NCBI RefSeq assembly: GCF_014770435.1
Contig: NZ_CP061739.1
Coordinates: forward strand, 2,294,001 to 2,358,000
Source of the DNA: Psychrobacter sp. 28M-43
GTDB taxonomy: Bacteria > Pseudomonadota > Gammaproteobacteria > Pseudomonadales > Moraxellaceae
Reading direction: 5' to 3'
DNA: 64,000 nt
A program made the position numbers and the translations under genes. Positions 54,829 to 64,000 of this stretch are shown here, one piece after another. Position 1 is the first letter of the stretch. Each line of letters starts with the position of its first letter. The notes under the pieces were generated by a model that was not told the DNA's origin, made no database searches, and saw nothing but the letters and a program-made list of their open reading frames with translations.

Positions 54829-55743
54829 ATGAAGCCTTCTGTTCTCCCCTCTGATATCAATCTGATGGCAGCCACACCGCCGTCATCTTGGCAGCTATTT
54901 TTATCGACGTTCTGCCGAAACAAAGGCGCCGTGATTGGTTTTATCGTACTGGCATTGATGGTCCTAGTTGCCATACTTGCGCCTGCTATTGCGCCTCATG
55001 ATCCTTATGAACTGTTCACCGGTCAAGAGCAATTGCCGCCTGCCTTTTTAGATGGTGGCAATGCGATGTTTTGGCTAGGTACTGATGATGCGGGCCGAGA
55101 TACATTGTCTCGAGTGATGTATGGCGCGCGTTATTCATTGTTTATCGGTCTAAGCGCAACGACTCTGGCGATGTTGGTTGGTATTTCTTTAGGTCTGAGT
55201 GCCGCATTTTGGCCAAAGGTCTGGGGCAAAGCGGTCATGTTGGTCAATGATATCCTGATGTCATATCCGAGCTTGCTATTGGCGATTATCATTGCCGCTA
55301 TCTTAGGGCCTTCTATGACCAATACGATTATTACGATTGCACTGGTCTGTACACCGCCATTTATTCGGCTGACTCGTGCGACTGCGATGGTAGAGCTACA
55401 ACGTGAGTACTTTATTGCCTCACAAGTGATGGGTGCTGGCGTGCTCAGATTGTTGTTTATCACTATTTTGCCCAACTGTATGGCACCGCTTATCGTACAG
55501 GCAACGATGATTTTCTCGTCTGCTATTTTAGAAGCAGGTGCGATTGGTTTCCTAGGCTTTGGCGTACAGCCACCTGATGCCGAATGGGGCGCGATGCTAG
55601 GTACGGCGAGACAATATATTCAAAGTAACGTTTGGCTAGCAATCTGGCCGGGTGTTGCTATTTTCTTGGCTGCATTATCGATTAACCTGACTGGTGATGG
55701 CTTACGCGATGCGCTAGATCCTAAATTAAAGCAGGTGACCTAA
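54829..55743 (+). CDS. dppC: Peptide ABC transporter permease DppC
   Basis: 304 residues from ATG 54829, which has AGGA seven bases upstream; an earlier ATG lies at 54823. [20 protein letters not shown] is the OppC-type N-terminal helix. The EAA loop is [40 protein letters not shown] is the C-terminal family block. It ends one base before dppD. Confidence 0.93.
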   Translation: MKPSVLPSDINLMAATPPSSWQLFLSTFCRNKGAVIGFIVLALMVLVAILAPAIAPHDPYELFTGQEQLPPAFLDGGNAMFWLGTDDAGRDTLSRVMYGARYSLFIGLSATTLAMLVGISLGLSAAFWPKVWGKAVMLVNDILMSYPSLLLAIIIAAILGPSMTNTIITIALVCTPPFIRLTRATAMVELQREYFIASQVMGAGVLRLLFITILPNCMAPLIVQATMIFSSAILEAGAIGFLGFGVQPPDAEWGAMLGTARQYIQSNVWLAIWPGVAIFLAALSINLTGDGLRDALDPKLKQVT

Positions 55744-55744
55744 G

Positions 55745-56812
55745 ATGACTGAACCATTAATTAATACGCCTATCACTCATACGTCTATGAATGGCGCATC
55801 AACAAAAGACTCTCCGTTATTGCTAGATATCGAAAACCTGTCGGTTACTTTTGGACAAGGGGTGCGTGCCTTTCGCGCAGTCGACGATGTGTCTTTAAAG
55901 ATAACCCAAGGTGAAGTCATCGCTGTTGTCGGCGAATCTGGCTCAGGTAAATCAGTCACCATGATGGCGCTGATGGGGCTATTACCACCTTCTGCGACCG
56001 TTCGTGCACAGCGAGTGGTATTTGATAATAAAGATATGCTTAGTATGTCAGCAAAAGAGAAACGCGGCATCATTGGCAAAGACATCTCTATGATTTTTCA
56101 GAATGCGATGTCTTGCCTAAATCCAAGCTTTACTGTTGAAATGCAGTTGGGTGAAGTGCTACGCAAACACCTTGGTTTACGAGGCGCAGCCGTACAAACA
56201 CGTATCTTAGAACTGCTAGAGTTGGTCGAAATGCCCGATGCCAAGAATCGTCTCAAGGTATATCCGCATCAGCTATCAGGCGGTATGAGTCAACGGGTTA
56301 TGATTGCGATGGCCATTGCTTGTGAGCCAAAACTACTTATCGCAGATGAACCAACCACCGCACTGGATGTAACCGTACAAGCACAGATCATGGATTTGCT
56401 CAGCCGATTACAACGCGAAAAACAAATGGCCATGGTATTAATTACCCACGATTTGGGTCTGGTTGCACAAAACTCGCGTGATGTCGCGGTCATGTATGCT
56501 GGACAAGTGGTCGAAACCAGTACCGTACCAGAGATTTTTCAAAAACCTGCTCACCCTTATACTGAAGCATTGCTACAAGCCATCCCTGAATTGGCTATCG
56601 GTCAAGATAGGTTAAACAGTTTACCAGGGGTCGTGCCAAGTCAATATGACCGGCCAGCTGGTTGCTTGCTGTCTCCGCGTTGCCCGTATAAAGAACCTGC
56701 TTGCGAAGTACCGCCACCTATTTTAGATACGCCCAATGGCAAGGTGCGTTGTATTGATTCTAATATTACTTCTCGCCCCTCTCACGCTGCTATCTTGGAG
56801 TCACAAGTATGA
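55745..56812 (+). CDS. dppD: Peptide ABC transporter ATPase DppD
   Basis: 355 residues. Walker [11 protein letters not shown], signature LSGGMSQRV, Walker [14 protein letters not shown], and the C-terminal oligopeptide domain with cysteines in [15 protein letters not shown] that bind an iron-sulfur cluster in this subfamily. It overlaps dppF by four bases. Confidence 0.94.
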   Translation: MTEPLINTPITHTSMNGASTKDSPLLLDIENLSVTFGQGVRAFRAVDDVSLKITQGEVIAVVGESGSGKSVTMMALMGLLPPSATVRAQRVVFDNKDMLSMSAKEKRGIIGKDISMIFQNAMSCLNPSFTVEMQLGEVLRKHLGLRGAAVQTRILELLELVEMPDAKNRLKVYPHQLSGGMSQRVMIAMAIACEPKLLIADEPTTALDVTVQAQIMDLLSRLQREKQMAMVLITHDLGLVAQNSRDVAVMYAGQVVETSTVPEIFQKPAHPYTEALLQAIPELAIGQDRLNSLPGVVPSQYDRPAGCLLSPRCPYKEPACEVPPPILDTPNGKVRCIDSNITSRPSHAAILESQV

Positions 56813-57780
56813 GTAATAAAGTGGTCCTAAAAGCAGACAATCTACACAAGCACTACCCAGTATCACAAGGTCTGGGCAAAGCAAAAGCGTATGTGAAAGC
56901 GCTCAATGGTGTCTCATTTGAGCTTGAAGCTGGCAAGACACTGGCAGTCGTTGGTGAGTCAGGCTGCGGAAAATCCACCCTTGCGCGCCAGTTGACACTG
57001 ATCGAAGCACCTACACATGGTGAGCTATTTATCAACAATGAAGGCACTACAGGCTATAGCAGAAAAGCGCTCAAAGAGTTGCGTACCGAAATTCAAATGG
57101 TATTCCAAAACCCTTATGGTAGCTTGAACCCACGCCATACTATTGGCTATCAGTTGACGGAACCATTGGATATCCATACGAAACTCTCTAAAGAAGAAAA
57201 GCGTGACAAAATCAACGAGATGATGAGAAATGTTGGTCTACGTCCCGAACATGCTGGCCGCTATCCACACATGTTTTCAGGGGGTCAACGCCAACGTATT
57301 GCCCTCGCCCGCGCCATGATGCTCAATCCTAAAATTGTCGTCGCTGATGAACCGACTTCTGCACTCGATGTCTCTATTCAGGCGCAAGTGCTAAATCTAT
57401 TTATGGATTTGCAGGATGAGTATCGTACCGCTTATGTCTTTATCTCGCATAACTTATCGGTCGTACGCCACGTCGCTGATGATGTGATGGTGATGTATTT
57501 AGGTCAAGCGGTCGAGCACGGTCCCAAAGAAGCGATTTATAATGCGCCAAAACATCCGTATACCATAGCTCTATTGGCTGCTGCTCCAACGGTAAATGGC
57601 CACAAGAATGATCTAACCCTACAAGGTGAGCTACCAAGTCCGCTAAACCCACCAAGTGGCTGCGCTCTGCACAAACGCTGCCCATATGCCAAACAGCAAT
57701 GCAGCGAGATAGAGCCACAACTGCGCGAATGGGATGGTCGATTGGTGGCTTGTTTACGTTTAGAAGAGATATATGGTTAA
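56809..57780 (+). CDS. dppF: Peptide ABC transporter ATPase DppF
   Basis: 323 residues. Walker [14 protein letters not shown], signature FSGGQRQRI, Walker [15 protein letters not shown], and the C-terminal oligopeptide domain with [17 protein letters not shown]. Overlap with dppD (ATGA) shows translational coupling. Its terminator is at 57856, inside the convergent NERD gene. Confidence 0.94.
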   Translation: MSNKVVLKADNLHKHYPVSQGLGKAKAYVKALNGVSFELEAGKTLAVVGESGCGKSTLARQLTLIEAPTHGELFINNEGTTGYSRKALKELRTEIQMVFQNPYGSLNPRHTIGYQLTEPLDIHTKLSKEEKRDKINEMMRNVGLRPEHAGRYPHMFSGGQRQRIALARAMMLNPKIVVADEPTSALDVSIQAQVLNLFMDLQDEYRTAYVFISHNLSVVRHVADDVMVMYLGQAVEHGPKEAIYNAPKHPYTIALLAAAPTVNGHKNDLTLQGELPSPLNPPSGCALHKRCPYAKQQCSEIEPQLREWDGRLVACLRLEEIYG

Positions 57781-57807
57781 GGTGATTAAGGTTAAGATGA
57801 TTAACGA

Positions 57808-58842
57808 TTAATCAATATTCACCACACCCCAACATTTAGGAAATTGGCTACAACCAAAAAAGGCCTGCCCTTGATTCAGGCCTTTTTTTGCTACACGCTT
57901 TATCATCTCACCGTTACATCTTGGGCAGGTTGGTTTTTGAATTAAATCAGCTGTATGGTCTATCACCTCAACTGTCGCAGAGGAATTCGCTGCTAATTCA
58001 GGCTCTACAACCTCAAACGGCGTAAGAAAAACCTTATCAGCAATGTCGTGCGATGTAATTGTATGCTGAGTGACTGCATGCTGAGTGTCCATACTATCAA
58101 TTGGTAAATCGCTAGATTCAATTTCAGTCTGACCAGACCATCGAGGCACTTCTCTACTTTTTAGAATAGCGCGTTTAGCGGTCTCTTTTACTATCGGCTC
58201 TGGTGCAGCCTTAGTAGCCACTTTAGCAATTGGTTTATCAGTAGCGTTACCGCTAGGCTGCTTATTTGACTGGCTATGCTTATCTTTCAGATAGGCTTTA
58301 TGCTCTCTATTGGTGCGCCAAGATTTGCTAAATCTGTTGCTGTTAATCTGCTCAACGATGGACTTAACCTCGTCTTCAGTCAGTATTTCATCCTTCTTTT
58401 TCTTAACATAAGACACCATGCCACCTGTCAATACGTGCTCGGGTAACTCATCACGGGTTTTTAATTCGCACTCCCCGATAAAAGCAATCATCGAATGGAA
58501 GTAGCTCAGCTCCAAGCCTAATAAATCTGCGAGCGTCTTAATGTGCAAGTAGTTTTGGCGCAATGGATTTTGGAATTTGAATTTACTTCCATTTTGGAAA
58601 ACTTGTGTCCATTGTCTTTGGTTCTCGCTACCATATATCCAGCCTTTATAGTTTTTCGTCTCAATCACAAAAATGCCGTACACAGAGACGATGATATGGT
58701 CGATTTGCGTACTGCCACCACTCCCTCTTGGCAAGGTGATACCGTTTAATCGGTGGTAAACATTTTTTTCGAGCTTTAGCCACATGGCGACATTAATGAT
58801 GGTTTCACCTAGGAAACCTTTAAAAGTGGATTTTAGGGACAT
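57808..58842 (-). CDS. NERD-domain protein with C-terminal topoisomerase-type zinc finger
   Basis: 344 residues. The nuclease-related NERD domain spans about residues 9-130 (FLGETIINVAMWLKLEKNVY, GGSTQIDHIIVSVYGIFVIE, ETKNYKGWIYG), with the D-(E/V)xK-type catalytic pattern IDHIIV...ETK. A disordered middle leads to a zinc finger CPRCNGEMIKR...FFGCSQFPKC, as in topoisomerase I. The family is inferred to be nucleases or DNA-binding factors; the role here is unknown. No good ribosome site is seen. Confidence 0.88.
   Translation of the reverse strand: MSLKSTFKGFLGETIINVAMWLKLEKNVYHRLNGITLPRGSGGSTQIDHIIVSVYGIFVIETKNYKGWIYGSENQRQWTQVFQNGSKFKFQNPLRQNYLHIKTLADLLGLELSYFHSMIAFIGECELKTRDELPEHVLTGGMVSYVKKKKDEILTEDEVKSIVEQINSNRFSKSWRTNREHKAYLKDKHSQSNKQPSGNATDKPIAKVATKAAPEPIVKETAKRAILKSREVPRWSGQTEIESSDLPIDSMDTQHAVTQHTITSHDIADKVFLTPFEVVEPELAANSSATVEVIDHTADLIQKPTCPRCNGEMIKRVAKKGLNQGQAFFGCSQFPKCWGVVNID
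57856..57889. terminator. Bidirectional terminator inside the NERD gene end
   Basis: AAAAAAGGCCTG and CAGGCCTTTTTT are perfectly paired around a nine-base loop. It lies 76 bases past the dppF stop and within the last 30 codons of the minus-strand NERD gene, where it encodes part of a zinc-finger segment. Confidence 0.85.
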
Positions 58843-58968
58843 GGTTCTTCATCTAAGAATTTCAAATAAGTTAAGTAGATCATATTTTTGCTAATCGATG
58901 CATGACATCTATTTTTCAAATAGATTAGTTTAAGAAATAAATTCATAAATCTAGTTCATAAAAAATTA

Positions 58969-59718
58969 TTATACTTTATTTTTGAAAGGGCGTGTATATT
59001 CAAGCCACGAATACAAAGAGCTTCTTAGTAAGTTCATAATTTCTTCTATATTTTTTCTATTATCACCTGTCAACTTTAAAAACTCTTTGTTAGATTGAAA
59101 AATCTCTTGGTTTAAATCATAACAATCATAAAAATAATAAGACAGTTTTCGATATAGATCAATAATATTTTGAATCATAGAGTTTAGGTTAGCATCGTCA
59201 AAAGGATAGGAGTAGGGTTTAAAGCTATTCAAGCAAATGTTATTAATATCACCGATTCTGAGTATAGAAGAATAAATAACTGACAGTGATGAATTTTCTA
59301 ATTCAAAATATATAGACTGTACATCGTAGAATTCATTTATTAAATTTACTACATAAAAATCACTCTCTCTAACCTCAGTTAATTTAATCTGAATATCTCT
59401 AGTAAAATTTTCTTTGATGCTAATGAGCCTATCGACAGTGTAGTAGTTTGGATCATTATCAATTTTTAAGTGGCAATTAGCGCATAGTAATATCAAATTT
59501 TGATATGAGTTATTCTGTGCCTTACAATCAATGGCTTTATATCTTGGGGCTATTGGATTATCCGCATAAGGTTCAATGTGAGCTATCTGACCAATATTAT
59601 AATATTTACTGTTTTCCGACTCGCTTTCCTTTAACAAACTATAGCTGCATAAATTACACTTTCCTGCAGAATTCCCATAAAGCTGGTTTTTGATAGTTTG
59701 CTTTATACTCCTTGTCAT
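58969..59718 (-). CDS. HNH-endonuclease-like protein
   Basis: 249 residues. The HNH/zinc motif is GKCNLCSYSLL, GQIAHIEPYADN and NLILLCANCHLKIDNDPN, with CxxC pairs binding zinc and AHIE giving the catalytic histidine. The remaining 140 residues are helical and unlike a known domain. The gene is much more AT-rich than its neighbours, so it may be acquired. It resembles HNH effectors of accessory or defence genes, but a standalone role is not shown. It lies 126 bases from the NERD gene on the same strand. Confidence 0.8.
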   Translation of the reverse strand: MTRSIKQTIKNQLYGNSAGKCNLCSYSLLKESESENSKYYNIGQIAHIEPYADNPIAPRYKAIDCKAQNNSYQNLILLCANCHLKIDNDPNYYTVDRLISIKENFTRDIQIKLTEVRESDFYVVNLINEFYDVQSIYFELENSSLSVIYSSILRIGDINNICLNSFKPYSYPFDDANLNSMIQNIIDLYRKLSYYFYDCYDLNQEIFQSNKEFLKLTGDNRKNIEEIMNLLRSSLYSWLEYTRPFKNKV

Positions 59719-60067
59719 GTTCTTTTCCTATTCGTTATTTAGAGTGTATCAAATAAATACTGTCTAAAATTAAAAATTGAATCAACACTTATATCTATGT
59801 CTGGATACGGTTTAGCACAAAAAAATGCTATTATTTATAATGACAATAGCCTTCCAAACTATCAATCCCTAGCCAAAACTTAATTAGGTTCAAACAGTGG
59901 TGGGATAAAATCATACTATAAAAAAACAACTCTTATGGACAACTCAGATAGTAAAAAGAAAAATTTAAACTTCCGTAAAAACTTGAAAGCTTAGCTCAAT
60001 TTACCACAAAAAGAGCCACTAGATTTCTCTAGTGACTCTTTCTTAAACGCTAACTAAGTTAGGTTTA
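59719..60067. other. AT-rich spacer between the HNH gene and tkt
   Basis: 349 bases without a supported gene. The right end has the tkt terminator (60008-60044). The left part would hold the HNH promoter, but no clear box is visible. Confidence 0.5.
60008..60044 (-). terminator. Terminator after tkt
   Basis: AGAGCCACTAGA and TCTAGTGACTCT pair with a single mismatch around TTTC, with A-run on the plus strand giving T-run on the transcribed strand. 24 bases past the tkt stop. Confidence 0.85.
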
Positions 60068-62065
60068 TTACACCAAACTATTTACCGCTTCGACCACAGC
60101 GTCAGTCGTGATACCAAACTCTTTGTATAACTGATCTGCAGGAGCAGATTCGCCATAAGTGGTCATGCCAATGACTTTGCCATCTAAACCAACGAACTTA
60201 TACCAGTAATCTACATGAGCTGCTTCGACTGCGACGCGAGCACGAATATTGGCTGGCAATACGGCTTCACGATAGCTAGCATCTTGCTCAACGAAAATCT
60301 CTGCACATGGCATAGACACCACACGGACACCAACACCATTTGCGCTCAATGCTTGATACGCTTCCATCGCTAGGCCAACTTCTGAACCAGTGGCGATGAT
60401 GATGGCTTGTAGCTCACCCTGTTCTTTCGCCAGTACATAACCGCCTTTGGTGATGTTCGCTACTTGCTCGCCATCACGCGCTTGATGCGGCAGACTCTGA
60501 CGGCTAAAGATCAATGCTGATGGGTTATTTTCTGATTTGATTGCTTCTACCCAAGCACTTGCAGATTCAGTCGCATCACACGGACGCCATGTACGTAGGT
60601 TTGGCGTGGTACGTAGGCTAGTCAATTGCTCAACTGGCTGATGCGTTGGGCCATCTTCACCCAGACCGATAGAGTCATGCGTATAGACATGGATGACGCG
60701 CTGCTTCATCAATGCGCCCATACGTACCGCGTTACGTGCGTATTCCATAAACATCAGGAACGTCGCTACGTAAGGGATAAAGCCACCATGCAATGCGATA
60801 CCATTGGCAATCGCAGTCATACCGAACTCACGCACACCGTAATAGATATAGTTACCGTCAGCGTCTTTTTCGATGCCTTTAGCGCCTTTGAATAGCGTAA
60901 GGTTCGAGCCAGCTAGATCCGCTGAGCCGCCCAATAGTTCTGGCAATAATGGCTGCAAGCTGTTGATAGTATTTTGACTGGCTTTACGACTAGCAACATC
61001 GCCGCCCGCTTCTTGCGTTTGCTGAATATAGGCTTGTGCTTGGCTAGCAAAGTCAGCAGGCAATTCGCCATTTAGACGGCGTGATAGTTCTGCAGCAAGC
61101 TCTGGATAGGCTTTTTTATATGCTTCAAAGTCCGCGTCCCAGTTCTTTTGCTGTACATCGCCTTTGGCTTTGGCATCCCATGCTTCATAGATTTCGTCAT
61201 CTAATTCAAATGGGGCATGTTTCCAAGATAGCGCATCACGAGTCAAGGCAATTTCGTCATCACCAAGTGGAGCACCATGACTAGCCGCTAGACCTTGTTT
61301 GTTCGGGCTACCCGCACCGATCGTGGTTTTACAAATAATTAGACTTGGCTTAGCAGTTTCTGCAATTGCTTGTTCCGTTGCTTGCGTGATTGCATCAGTA
61401 TCATGACCGTCAACTTTGATCACTTGCCAACCGTAAGATTCAAAACGCGCTTCGGTATCATCAGTGAACCAGCCTTCGACGTTACCGTCGATTGAGATGC
61501 CGTTATCATCATAGAAGAATACCAACTTACCAAGCGCCAACGTGCCAGCTAGTGAGCAGACTTCATGACTGATACCTTCCATCAAGCAGCCATCGCCCAA
61601 GAACGCATAAGTATGATGATCGACGACGTTATGACCGTCACGATTGAACTGTGCGGCTAGGGTTTTTTCTGCAATTGCAAAACCAACCGCATTAGCAATG
61701 CCTTGTCCTAGCGGACCAGTCGTCGTTTCTACACCAGGCGTGTAACCAAGTTCAGGATGGCCTGGGGTTTTTGAATGCAGCTGACGGAAACCTTTAAGGT
61801 CATCAACGCTCACATCATAACCTGATAAATGTAGCAATGAATAAATAAGCATCGAGCCATGACCGTTTGACAGTACAAAGCGATCACGGTTGTGCCAATT
61901 AGGATCTGCTGGATTGTGCTTCAAAAATTTGCGCCACAAAACTTCGGCAATATCAGCCATACCCATTGGCGCACCCGGATGTCCAGAGTTGGCTTTTTGA
62001 ACCGCGTCAAACGACAGTACACGGATGGCATTGGCTAGTTTACGTTCGCTAATTGGAGCTGGCAT
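60068..62065 (-). CDS. tkt: Transketolase
   Basis: Thiamine-diphosphate enzyme of the pentose phosphate pathway, 665 residues, the usual size. The TPP motif is [40 protein letters not shown] is the N-terminal signature, and [19 protein letters not shown] marks the second catalytic domain. The C-terminal domain closes with [28 protein letters not shown] precedes the ATG. Supplies erythrose 4-phosphate and ribose 5-phosphate. Confidence 0.97.
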   Translation of the reverse strand: MPAPISERKLANAIRVLSFDAVQKANSGHPGAPMGMADIAEVLWRKFLKHNPADPNWHNRDRFVLSNGHGSMLIYSLLHLSGYDVSVDDLKGFRQLHSKTPGHPELGYTPGVETTTGPLGQGIANAVGFAIAEKTLAAQFNRDGHNVVDHHTYAFLGDGCLMEGISHEVCSLAGTLALGKLVFFYDDNGISIDGNVEGWFTDDTEARFESYGWQVIKVDGHDTDAITQATEQAIAETAKPSLIICKTTIGAGSPNKQGLAASHGAPLGDDEIALTRDALSWKHAPFELDDEIYEAWDAKAKGDVQQKNWDADFEAYKKAYPELAAELSRRLNGELPADFASQAQAYIQQTQEAGGDVASRKASQNTINSLQPLLPELLGGSADLAGSNLTLFKGAKGIEKDADGNYIYYGVREFGMTAIANGIALHGGFIPYVATFLMFMEYARNAVRMGALMKQRVIHVYTHDSIGLGEDGPTHQPVEQLTSLRTTPNLRTWRPCDATESASAWVEAIKSENNPSALIFSRQSLPHQARDGEQVANITKGGYVLAKEQGELQAIIIATGSEVGLAMEAYQALSANGVGVRVVSMPCAEIFVEQDASYREAVLPANIRARVAVEAAHVDYWYKFVGLDGKVIGMTTYGESAPADQLYKEFGITTDAVVEAVNSLV

Positions 62066-62360
62066 AGAGTGTCCTAATATTCGAATGAGTAGTATGAAGA
62101 TAAGAGGAGAGTTTACTCAGAGGATAATCCATCAAAAACGCGACAGGCGTCCTCAATAGATAGGCTATAAAATAAAAATGCAATATTAACATATTTGCTA
62201 TGAGCCTAGCCAAAAATGCGGTGACAAGACCGTTTATATTTAGCAATGACTCACATCAGTTTTGTTAAACGATAAGTAGTTATAGGTTTTAATTTAAGTT
62301 ATAAATAACAAGCTACGAGTAACCTAAGTGACAAGCAGCTCATTACTTATAGTCAATTTA

Positions 62361-63647
62361 TTAAACTGAAATAGTTTCAGCACCGCCCATAAACGGACGC
62401 AATACTTCTGGAATCGTGATGCTGCCATCAGCGTTTTGATGATTTTCCATCACTGCCAGTAGCGTACGACCCACGGCCAAACCTGAACCATTTAAAGTAT
62501 GAGCCAAGCTGGTTTGCTTGCCATCTTTGACACGCGTACCCATACGGCGCGCTTGGAAATCACCACAGTTAGAGCAGCTAGAGATTTCACGATAGGTATC
62601 TTGGCTTGGTAGCCATACTTCGATGTCATAGGTCTTTTGTGCGGCAAAACCCATATCGCCAGTACACAGCTGTACCGTGCGGTATGGCAAGTTCAACTGC
62701 TGCAAGATATATTCAGCCTGTCCTGTCATCGCTTCTAATAGGTCATCAGACTGATCGCTAGTACCGACATTGACCATTTCCACTTTTTCAAACTGATGCT
62801 GACGAATCAAGCCACGGGTATCACGCCCATGTGAACCTGCCTCACTACGGAAACATGGCGTATGCGCCGTGAATTTTAATGGCAACTCTTTAATATCCAA
62901 ACGTTCGCCGCGTACCAAATTGGTCATTGGTACTTCAGCCGTTGGAATAAGGTAAAAATCCATCTCATCGTTATTAGTGTGATTGCTTAATTTAAACAAA
63001 TCATCTTCAAACTTAGGCAACTGACCCGTACCTTTCAAGCTATCGCTGTTAACGATATAAGGTACATAAGTTTCAAGATAGCCGTACTTCATCGTATGCG
63101 TGTTCAACATGAATTGAATCAACGCGCGATGCAGTTGCGCCAATTGCCCTTTAAGCACGTTAAAACGGCTACCAGTCAGCTTGGTTGCCGCTTCAAAGTC
63201 CAACATGCCAAGTGTCTCGCCAATATAAGTGTGATCTTGAATCTCAAAATCAAACGTACGCGGCGTGCCCCATTTGCGCACTTCTACATTATCATCTTCT
63301 GACGTACCGACTGGTACATCCGCCGCCGGAATATTTGGAATTTGCAAAGCCGCTTGAGTGATACGCTCTTGTAACGTACGCAACTCGTCTTCCGCAGCTT
63401 TAATCTCACCGCTAACGCTTTGCATCTCAGCCAATAGCTCACTAGCATCTTCGCCTGATTTTTTTAGGGCACCTACTTGCTTAGCACCAGCATTACGGCG
63501 CGATTGCAACTCTTCGGTTTTTACTTGTAGAGACTTGCGCTCGTTTTCAATCGTCTGCCAGAACTCCATATCAAGCTCATAACCACGGGTGGCTAGCTGC
63601 TGCTGTAGGTCGCTTAAATCGCCGCGTAAGAGTTTCGGATCAATCAT
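62361..63647 (-). CDS. serS: Seryl-tRNA synthetase
   Basis: Class II aminoacyl-tRNA synthetase of 428 residues. The N-terminal coiled-coil arm (about 30-100) begins [20 protein letters not shown]. Motif 2 is [20 protein letters not shown], motif 3 [25 protein letters not shown]-type loop reads [19 protein letters not shown] 63647 fits the family start; an upstream TTG at 63665 adds six residues. Confidence 0.97.
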   Translation of the reverse strand: MIDPKLLRGDLSDLQQQLATRGYELDMEFWQTIENERKSLQVKTEELQSRRNAGAKQVGALKKSGEDASELLAEMQSVSGEIKAAEDELRTLQERITQAALQIPNIPAADVPVGTSEDDNVEVRKWGTPRTFDFEIQDHTYIGETLGMLDFEAATKLTGSRFNVLKGQLAQLHRALIQFMLNTHTMKYGYLETYVPYIVNSDSLKGTGQLPKFEDDLFKLSNHTNNDEMDFYLIPTAEVPMTNLVRGERLDIKELPLKFTAHTPCFRSEAGSHGRDTRGLIRQHQFEKVEMVNVGTSDQSDDLLEAMTGQAEYILQQLNLPYRTVQLCTGDMGFAAQKTYDIEVWLPSQDTYREISSCSNCGDFQARRMGTRVKDGKQTSLAHTLNGSGLAVGRTLLAVMENHQNADGSITIPEVLRPFMGGAETISV

Positions 63648-64000
63648 AGTAGTTGCCTGTAACACTAAAGGTGAGTAAAAGGTTTAAAAGTATTATTTAT
63701 AGAGTAATTGCCTAGCGCATCGCTATCACAGTCTTTGTGATAACCGGCTATGACGTTATGTTTTATATCAACATATCTTGTAGACGCTATAATACCAAGA
63801 CACGGCAGATTTGACCATGTTTTGGATATCTTTGACTGCTTTTCCCTGTTTTTGGCTGACTTTCACTAGCTTTTGTTCATTATGCCAATCGCTTATCGCA
63901 AATTATTCTGTTTTTAATTTCTCACTTTTACTTTCGTCTAGTCTGAATAAGCTGAGTATAGAGCGTGAACTACGTCATTAATATGACATCTATCCGTGAA
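63648..64000. other. Spacer upstream of serS, up to the window edge
   Basis: Contains a TATCACA-GTCTT-TGTGATA inverted repeat at 63724-63742, which could be an operator (it recalls CRP/Vfr half-sites), and a TATAAT on the plus strand at 63788-63793. No convincing gene is present. Confidence 0.45.

Noticed and set aside
63817..63981. 54-residue open frame near the right edge
   Set aside because: Hydrophobic, Phe/Ser/Leu-rich translation of an AT-rich spacer, no ribosome site; likely chance.

Overview
The window reads as a chromosomal segment of a gammaproteobacterium of the family Moraxellaceae, most likely Psychrobacter. This rests on recognised protein families, on a pmrC-pmrA-pmrB gene order like that of Acinetobacter, and on moderate GC with AT-rich spacers. 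No 16S gene is present to confirm it. No prophage, CRISPR array, intact insertion sequence or plasmid backbone is visible. Almost every gene has a recognisable family.

Region 1 (1-9.2 kb) is a complete Rut pyrimidine-degradation operon on the minus strand: rutA, B, C, F, G, then mmsA, ribB, rutD and rutE (cut by the window edge), with rutR divergent upstream. Two inserted genes extend the usual content. mmsA can carry malonic semialdehyde to acetyl-CoA. ribB makes a riboflavin precursor for the flavin-dependent Rut steps. The rutA upstream region carries a near-consensus sigma-54 promoter, a RutR-like operator and a roughly 20-bp tandem repeat with GGTGCA-like half-sites.

Region 2 (9.3-14.1 kb) is an accessory patch: ppiC, a truncated pirin remnant, truC, an IS transposase N-terminal remnant, a small membrane protein, and an AT-rich islet holding a C-terminal protein remnant, two related small proteins sharing a WQGYLF core, and a 303-residue unknown protein. 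The islet looks like orphan immunity genes left from a polymorphic-toxin locus.

Region 3 (14.1-22.4 kb) has an alpha/beta hydrolase and a class II aldolase with a divergent Crp/Fnr regulator. It is followed by a lipid A modification locus: eptA (pmrC), a PmrAB-like two-component pair, dgkA and a PAP2 phosphatase. Both eptA and dgkA carry CTTAAC-N5-CTTAAC PmrA boxes with identical spacing to a -10.

Region 4 (22.5-27.1 kb) encodes a periplasmic redox module: YceI, a triheme cytochrome c, a Tat-exported flavin amine oxidase and a lipoprotein cytochrome c. Region 5 (27.1-34.7 kb) has a thioesterase, a DUF3124 lipoprotein, the KtrAB potassium system, an EamA transporter, a second amine oxidase, a small helical protein, a 175-bp MITE-like element and a YgjP-type metalloprotease.

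Region 6 (34.8-42 kb) is a choline-to-betaine locus (SMR transporter, betI, betB, betA, betT). Region 7 (42-47.2 kb) has tRNA-Asn, an RHH-type protein, a lipoprotein, tRNA-Ser, a GAPDH-family enzyme and a Pif1-like helicase. Region 8 (47.5-51.4 kb) is an aldehyde dehydrogenase with DUF779 and a GMC oxidoreductase. Region 9 (51.8-57.8 kb) is a dppABCDF-type peptide ABC importer. Region 10 (57.8-59.7 kb) is a NERD-domain protein and an AT-rich HNH endonuclease-like protein. Region 11 is housekeeping: tkt and serS.

The strongest items for follow-up are the rut promoter architecture with embedded ribB/mmsA, the paired PmrA boxes, the amine oxidase/cytochrome module, the orphan toxin/immunity islet, and a bidirectional terminator inside the coding end of the NERD gene.
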